From: Rhodovulum sp. ES.010
GTDB lineage: Bacteria > Pseudomonadota > Alphaproteobacteria > Rhodobacterales > Rhodobacteraceae
Length of the DNA stretch: 64,000 nt
Direction: 5' to 3'
Assembly: GCF_900142935.1 (NCBI RefSeq)
Contig: NZ_FSRS01000001.1
Span: forward strand, 1,684,001 to 1,748,000
The notes beneath the pieces were generated by a model. It did no database searches. It saw nothing but the letters and a program-made list of their open reading frames with translations, and had not been told where the DNA came from. A program made the translations under genes and the position numbers. Below are positions 60,243 to 64,000 of this stretch, piece by piece; position 1 is the first letter of the stretch; every line of letters starts with the position of its first letter.

Positions 60243-60276
60243 CCTCCGGCGGGAGTATTTGGGCCAAGAAGAAAGC
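60243..60276 (+). repeat. Rhodobacteraceae intergenic repeat, copy 3 (diverged)
   Basis: CCTCCGGCGGGAGTATTTGG followed by GCCAAGAAGAAAGC, matching copy 1 in the ATTT-GGGCC-AGAAGAA core. It lies between the convergent FAH-family and GNAT genes, after a run of G+C-rich hairpins. Confidence 0.65.
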
Positions 60277-60287
60277 GGGCGGCGCGG

Positions 60288-60803
60288 CTAGGGGCTGCGG
60301 GCCGGCGCGAGGTCTTCGGCGGCGGTGCGGCGCACCGGGCCGGCGATCCCGTCCCAGGCACCGGGGACGAGCGCCACGCCCAGGACGCGCTCCGGGTTGG
60401 TCGGCGGGGGCATCTCGACGCCCTCCAGCCTTTCGAAGCCGAAGCGCCGGTAATAGGGCGCGTCGCCGACGAGGATCACGCGCGCCGCCCCCCGGCCCCG
60501 CGCCCGGTCCAGCGCGTCCTGGATCAGGATCGCGCCCAGCCCCTCGCCCTGGCGCGTCGGATGCACCGCGATGGGCCCGAGCAGCAGCGCCGCGGCCGCG
60601 CCCACCCGCACCGGCCAGAACCGGATCGCCGCGGCCAGCGTGCCGTCCGCGTCGCGCGCGGTGAGGCACAGTTCGGGCACGGGGGCCACGCCCTCGCGCA
60701 GGCGGTAGGACGACAGCGCCGTGCGCCCCGGCGCGAAGCACAGGTCGTAGAGCGCCTCCACCTCCCACCAGTCCTCTGCGGTTTCCTCAGCGAGGGTGAT
60801 CAC
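60288..60803 (-). CDS. GNAT family N-acetyltransferase
   Basis: A 171-residue acetyltransferase. The acetyl-CoA loop is HPTRQGEGLGAILIQ; LGPIAV precedes it and VILVGDAPYYRRFGFERL is the usual GNAT C-terminal part. The pattern YYxxFGF groups it with YhbS-like N-acetyltransferases. Substrate unknown. Confidence 0.9.
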   Translation of the reverse strand: MITLAEETAEDWWEVEALYDLCFAPGRTALSSYRLREGVAPVPELCLTARDADGTLAAAIRFWPVRVGAAAALLLGPIAVHPTRQGEGLGAILIQDALDRARGRGAARVILVGDAPYYRRFGFERLEGVEMPPPTNPERVLGVALVPGAWDGIAGPVRRTAAEDLAPARSP

Positions 60804-60880
60804 GCACCCGGCCCCCCGGTTGTCCTTGGATCGCCCCTAGCACGCGGCTATGACGGGGGCAAACGCGCGCGAGGTTTCCC

Positions 60881-61486
60881 ATGTTCTACCGCCCCGAGGA
60901 CGGCCACGGCCTGCCCCACAACCCGTTCAACGCCATCGTCACGCCCCGGCCGATCGGCTGGATCGCCACGCGCGGCGCGGACGGGGCGGACAACCTCGCG
61001 CCCTATTCCTTCTTCAACGCGGTGGCCTATGTGCCGCCGCAGGTGATGTTCGCCTCGACCTCGGCCAAGCCCGACCGCGAGGGCACCAAGGACAGCGTCG
61101 CCAACATCCGCGAGACCGGCGTCTTCTGCGTCAACATCGTGCCCTTCGCGCTGAAGGACGCGATGAACGCCACCTCGGGCGCCTTCCCGCGCGAGGTGGA
61201 CGAGTTCGCCCGGGCCGGCCTGGAAAAGGCGCCATGCCGGACCATCGACTGCCCCCGTGTCGCCGCCGCCCCCGCGAACCTCGAATGCCGGCTCACGCAG
61301 ATCGTGCGCCTGTCCGGCGACGCCAATTTCGCCGTGTTCGGCGAGGTCACCGGCATTCACCTGCGCGACGACTGTCTGGCCGGCGGGCGGTTCGACGTCA
61401 CGCTCTACCAGCCGCTCGCGCGCCTGGGCTACCGCGACTACGCGGTGGTGCGCGAGGTGTTCGAGCTCAAGCGCCCCGGCGAGTAG
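60881..61486 (+). CDS. Flavin reductase family protein
   Basis: A 201-residue FMN-binding protein of the DIM6/NTAB type. NAIVTPRPIGWIATRGADG, NLAPYSFFNAVAYVPPQVMF and DSVANIRETGVFCVNIV are the FMN site segments. It probably supplies reduced flavin or reduces a small substrate; partner unknown. Confidence 0.9.
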   Translation: MFYRPEDGHGLPHNPFNAIVTPRPIGWIATRGADGADNLAPYSFFNAVAYVPPQVMFASTSAKPDREGTKDSVANIRETGVFCVNIVPFALKDAMNATSGAFPREVDEFARAGLEKAPCRTIDCPRVAAAPANLECRLTQIVRLSGDANFAVFGEVTGIHLRDDCLAGGRFDVTLYQPLARLGYRDYAVVREVFELKRPGE

Positions 61487-61573
61487 GCCCTGCGGCTTCG
61501 CTGCGGGTTCAATTCTGCGCGGGCGCCCTTAAAAGGGGCGGGATTCGCGAAACCAACGAGAGGGGCGGACCAG

Positions 61574-62446
61574 ATGGAACGGATGATCGCGGTGATCGGC
61601 GGCTCGGGCGTCTACGAGATCGACGGGCTGGAGGACGCGGCGTGGCAGGCGGTGGAGAGCCCCTGGGGCACGCCGTCCGACGAGATCCTGACCGGCACGC
61701 TGGAGGGCGTGAAGATGGCCTTCCTGCCGCGCCACGGCCGCGGCCATGTCCACGGCCCCACCACCGTGCCCTACCGCGCCAATATCGACGCGCTCAAGCG
61801 GCTGGGGGCGACCGACGTCGTCTCGGTCTCGGCCTGCGGGTCGTTCCGCGAGGATTTCGCGCCCGGCGATTTCGTGGTGGTGGACCAGTTCATCGACCGC
61901 ACCTTCGCCCGCGAGAAGAGCTTTTTCGGCCAGGGCTGCGTCGCCCATGTCAGCATGGCGCATCCCACCTGCGGCCGGCTTGGCGCCGCCTGCCTGCAGG
62001 CCACCCGCGACGAGGGCATCACCGTGCATGACGGCGGCACCTATCTCGCGATGGAGGGGCCGCAATTCTCGACGCTCGCCGAGTCCCGGCTCTACCGCGA
62101 GAACTGGGGCTGCGACGTGATCGGGATGACCAACATGCCCGAGGCCAAGCTCGCCCGCGAGGCCGAGCTTTGCTACGCCTCCATCGCCATGGTCACCGAC
62201 TACGATTGCTGGCATCCCGACCACGACGCGGTCGAGGTTTCCGACATCGTCAAGACGCTGACGGGCAATGCGGAAAAAGCCCGCGCCATGGTCACCCGCC
62301 TGCCCGGCCTTCTGGGCGCGCACAAGCCCTGCGAGAAGGGCTGCGACCGGGCGCTGGACTACGCGATGATCACCGCGCCGGAAAAGCGCGACCCGGATGT
62401 GATCGCCAAGCTCGACGCGGTGGCGGGACGCGTGCTGAACGGCTGA
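61574..62446 (+). CDS. mtnP: S-methyl-5'-thioadenosine phosphorylase
   Basis: A 290-residue enzyme of methionine salvage, splitting methylthioadenosine, a by-product of polyamine synthesis. MIAVIGGSGVYEIDGL, LPRHGRGHVHGPTTVPYRAN, VSACGSFRED and YLAMEGPQFSTLAES are family signatures, and NMPEAKLAREAELCYA supplies the purine-site Asn/Met. Length is standard. GAGAGGGGCGGACCAG precedes ATG 61574. Confidence 0.94.
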   Translation: MERMIAVIGGSGVYEIDGLEDAAWQAVESPWGTPSDEILTGTLEGVKMAFLPRHGRGHVHGPTTVPYRANIDALKRLGATDVVSVSACGSFREDFAPGDFVVVDQFIDRTFAREKSFFGQGCVAHVSMAHPTCGRLGAACLQATRDEGITVHDGGTYLAMEGPQFSTLAESRLYRENWGCDVIGMTNMPEAKLAREAELCYASIAMVTDYDCWHPDHDAVEVSDIVKTLTGNAEKARAMVTRLPGLLGAHKPCEKGCDRALDYAMITAPEKRDPDVIAKLDAVAGRVLNG

Positions 62447-62615
62447 CGCCGCCCGGGCCGAGGCGCCGGGACGCGGGCCGCATGTTCCGGCATACGGCCC
62501 GCCGCACGCCAGCGCCGCGTGGGCGGGACCTCAACGAAGGGGTATCGTCTGGGATGTCCGCAGGGCGGACGAAGCTGCCGTTGCCCGCATTTAACCCAGA
62601 GTCTGCTTTCAGTTT

Positions 62616-62640
62616 GAACCGTTCAACAAACGGTTCTTTT
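62616..62640 (+). terminator. Intrinsic terminator after mtnP
   Basis: GAACCGTT-CAACA-AACGGTTC is a perfect 8-base stem with a 5-base loop, followed by TTTT. It lies 170 bases after mtnP. The 337-base gap (62,447-62,783) otherwise holds no gene; an imperfect outer inverted repeat (AAGCTGCCG near 62,570, CGGCAGCTT near 62,655) surrounds the hairpin. Confidence 0.6.
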
Positions 62641-62783
62641 GGGAGATACGCAAGCGGCAGCTTTGAGCCCGAAGTCACCGACGCAATGTCGCGATGGGGT
62701 TCGCCTCCTTGAACTGAAAGTGACCTAAGGGATGGCTCATGTTTGGTTCTAAGACATCGCCTTAAATGTTGAGATGAATTGAA

Positions 62784-63899
62784 CTATTCTGTCAGATCTA
62801 CCAGCGGCCCATGGATAGGATCGCCGTTTGAGTCAAACCGACTAACGTTTCGATAATGGTTGTAGAAGGTTTCAGGGGACAACCCGAACGCAACTTCAAA
62901 CGCCTCAGTCCAACCGACACCGTGCCCTAGGCTGTCATAGAACTGCCCAATGGCTGGGTAGCCATACAAATCGACCAAATCAATAGCACCAACTGTTCCA
63001 GCACGATAGACATCTAGCGCTCGCGAGGCGAGAGCATCTCTTTTCTCAAGCGCTGTGAGGTCGGGAAAAGTATTTTCCAACCGGCGATAGTTAACGATAC
63101 GATAATCCCAATCAGGTGTCCGCAACGCAAACTGATTTCCGTAGGCTTGCGCGCTTCCCTCGCTCAACCACACAGGACCTTCATGCAATAGCTGCTCTTC
63201 TAGCCCTCGTTCCGTGAGTACAGCCCCCGCTAATTGGAATTGCATCAGGTGAACCATTTCATGAGCTATTAGAGAGTCCATCCACGCTTGATCAATCTCG
63301 GCCACGAGGCCAGCATCGTTTGCTACACACAGATACATAATGCCCGGCAGGGTCCTACCAGAGACACCTCTGTGCGATGTACAAGCATCCGCGATACCAG
63401 AGGACTCGTCCACAATTGGTAACTGCCCATGCTCAGAAAGCAAGCGTTTCAAGTCTGTCTCATTGTCGGCAACTACGATGACGTCGCGTCCAGCAAGATC
63501 AACCCTAAATGTCCGCTTTATGCCAATATGGGCTCGCATTGTAGAGGCGAGTACGCGCCCTCTAAAGCTCGAACCTATTGCGTCAGAAAAAACGATTTCC
63601 GGCTTGTCGTTTCCCAGTGATGGCCAGAACTGTTGTAGCTCAGTTTGGATCAGTCCGATGCGACGGCAGACGCTATTACCAAGACTCACATCAAATGTGC
63701 GTTCAAAGACCAACCCGCTCTCGAGTTGGAATTCTGCTAGAGCTCTGCGCGTATTTGGACCCACTTCCCCATCGCTAACACCGGGATCATAGCCAGCCTC
63801 AGTAAGCTGATTTTGCACGCAACGAACTCCCTCCTTTATTTGTGCGGCGGAAGCATTCGGGAAGATGAAAAGAAGAACAAAAAAACAGAATACCCGCAT
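62784..63899 (-). CDS. Secreted protein with peptidoglycan-binding and zincin-like domains
   Basis: A 371-residue exported protein. Signal peptide at residues 1-19 (MRVFCFFVLLFIFPNASAA). A peptidoglycan-binding type 1 repeat follows at residues 23-60 (VQNQLTEAGYDPGVSDGEVG, RRALAEFQLESGL). Around residue 213 the motif LIAHEMVHLMQFQ is a zincin HExxH, and the downstream GPVWLSEGSAQAYG has the Glu expected as third zinc ligand, as in peptidase MA-like families. It may cut cell-wall or secreted proteins. Visibly A+T-richer than the rest of the window, suggesting recent transfer. The last 100 bases of the window are also A+T-rich and hold no visible gene. Confidence 0.78.
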   Translation of the reverse strand: MRVFCFFVLLFIFPNASAAQIKEGVRCVQNQLTEAGYDPGVSDGEVGPNTRRALAEFQLESGLVFERTFDVSLGNSVCRRIGLIQTELQQFWPSLGNDKPEIVFSDAIGSSFRGRVLASTMRAHIGIKRTFRVDLAGRDVIVVADNETDLKRLLSEHGQLPIVDESSGIADACTSHRGVSGRTLPGIMYLCVANDAGLVAEIDQAWMDSLIAHEMVHLMQFQLAGAVLTERGLEEQLLHEGPVWLSEGSAQAYGNQFALRTPDWDYRIVNYRRLENTFPDLTALEKRDALASRALDVYRAGTVGAIDLVDLYGYPAIGQFYDSLGHGVGWTEAFEVAFGLSPETFYNHYRNVSRFDSNGDPIHGPLVDLTE

Positions 63900-64000
63900 A
63901 GATCAATTTCCTTGGTGGTTCATCCGATTATTGTAGTTGGAGAGATTGCAATTTTCAGTATTGTTTTCAAGTCTGACCTCCCTTTCTGGCACAAACTTTG

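Overview
The window is high-GC alphaproteobacterial DNA, most probably from the Rhodobacteraceae. Supporting signs are the GlpSTPQUV-type glycerol ABC operon, a GAF-containing PtsP next to lysC, a DUF1178 gene, a polyamine-type ABC operon with an enlarged permease, and three copies of a G+C-rich intergenic repeat that I know from this family. All calls come from reading the sequence; no database search was run.

Positions 1 to about 21,990 are the right-hand part of an integrated HK97-like siphophage; its left end lies outside the window. The late and replication genes read leftwards: head closure, connector, major capsid, S49 protease, portal, terminases and HNH nuclease. Upstream of these lie a putative origin (DnaA box plus an array of GGACAGTC repeats), a DUF1376-like replication protein, an FtsK-gamma/GapR fusion, an MT-A70 methylase and several small DNA-binding proteins. 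A repressor/Cro-type switch sits at 13.2-14.2 kb, followed by two lysogeny-type accessory genes. A rightward operon then runs from small proteins through a C5 methylase and an excisionase-like gene to a tyrosine integrase. Five copies of a GGAAT-N2-(A/T)TTCC-like palindrome lie in the two control regions, and in both regions one copy abuts the -10 box. Between the integrase and the prophage end are an unknown gene and a DUF5131 (Gp37/Gp68) plus TcmP pair, whose function is unknown. The junction lies inside the anticodon stem-loop of tRNA-Ser(GCU).

22.1-34.7 kb is glycerol metabolism. A leftward cluster encodes GlpD, the ABC transporter (GlpS, GlpT, GlpP, GlpQ, GlpU, GlpV), GlpK and an iron-type alcohol dehydrogenase, with small unknown membrane genes inserted. 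The repressor GlpR is divergent.

34.7-49.4 kb is housekeeping: Kdo transferase, threonine dehydratase, a frameshifted thpR, an AcuC-like deacetylase, a glutathione peroxidase, DUF1178, an SDR enzyme, lysC, ptsP, carA, a GatB/YqeY protein, lipB, a peptidoglycan-binding protein and tRNA-Leu(GAG).

49.7-55.5 kb is a polyamine-type ABC operon carrying a DUF1330 gene, followed by a host-attachment family gene. An IS3-family (IS407-like) element with 4-bp target duplications (ACGC) lies at 55,573-56,843; it has separated the Shine-Dalgarno sequence of a DUF4389 gene from its start codon. The window ends with pepF, a fumarylacetoacetase-family gene, a GNAT gene, a flavin reductase gene, mtnP, and a visibly A+T-richer end carrying a secreted zincin-like protein.
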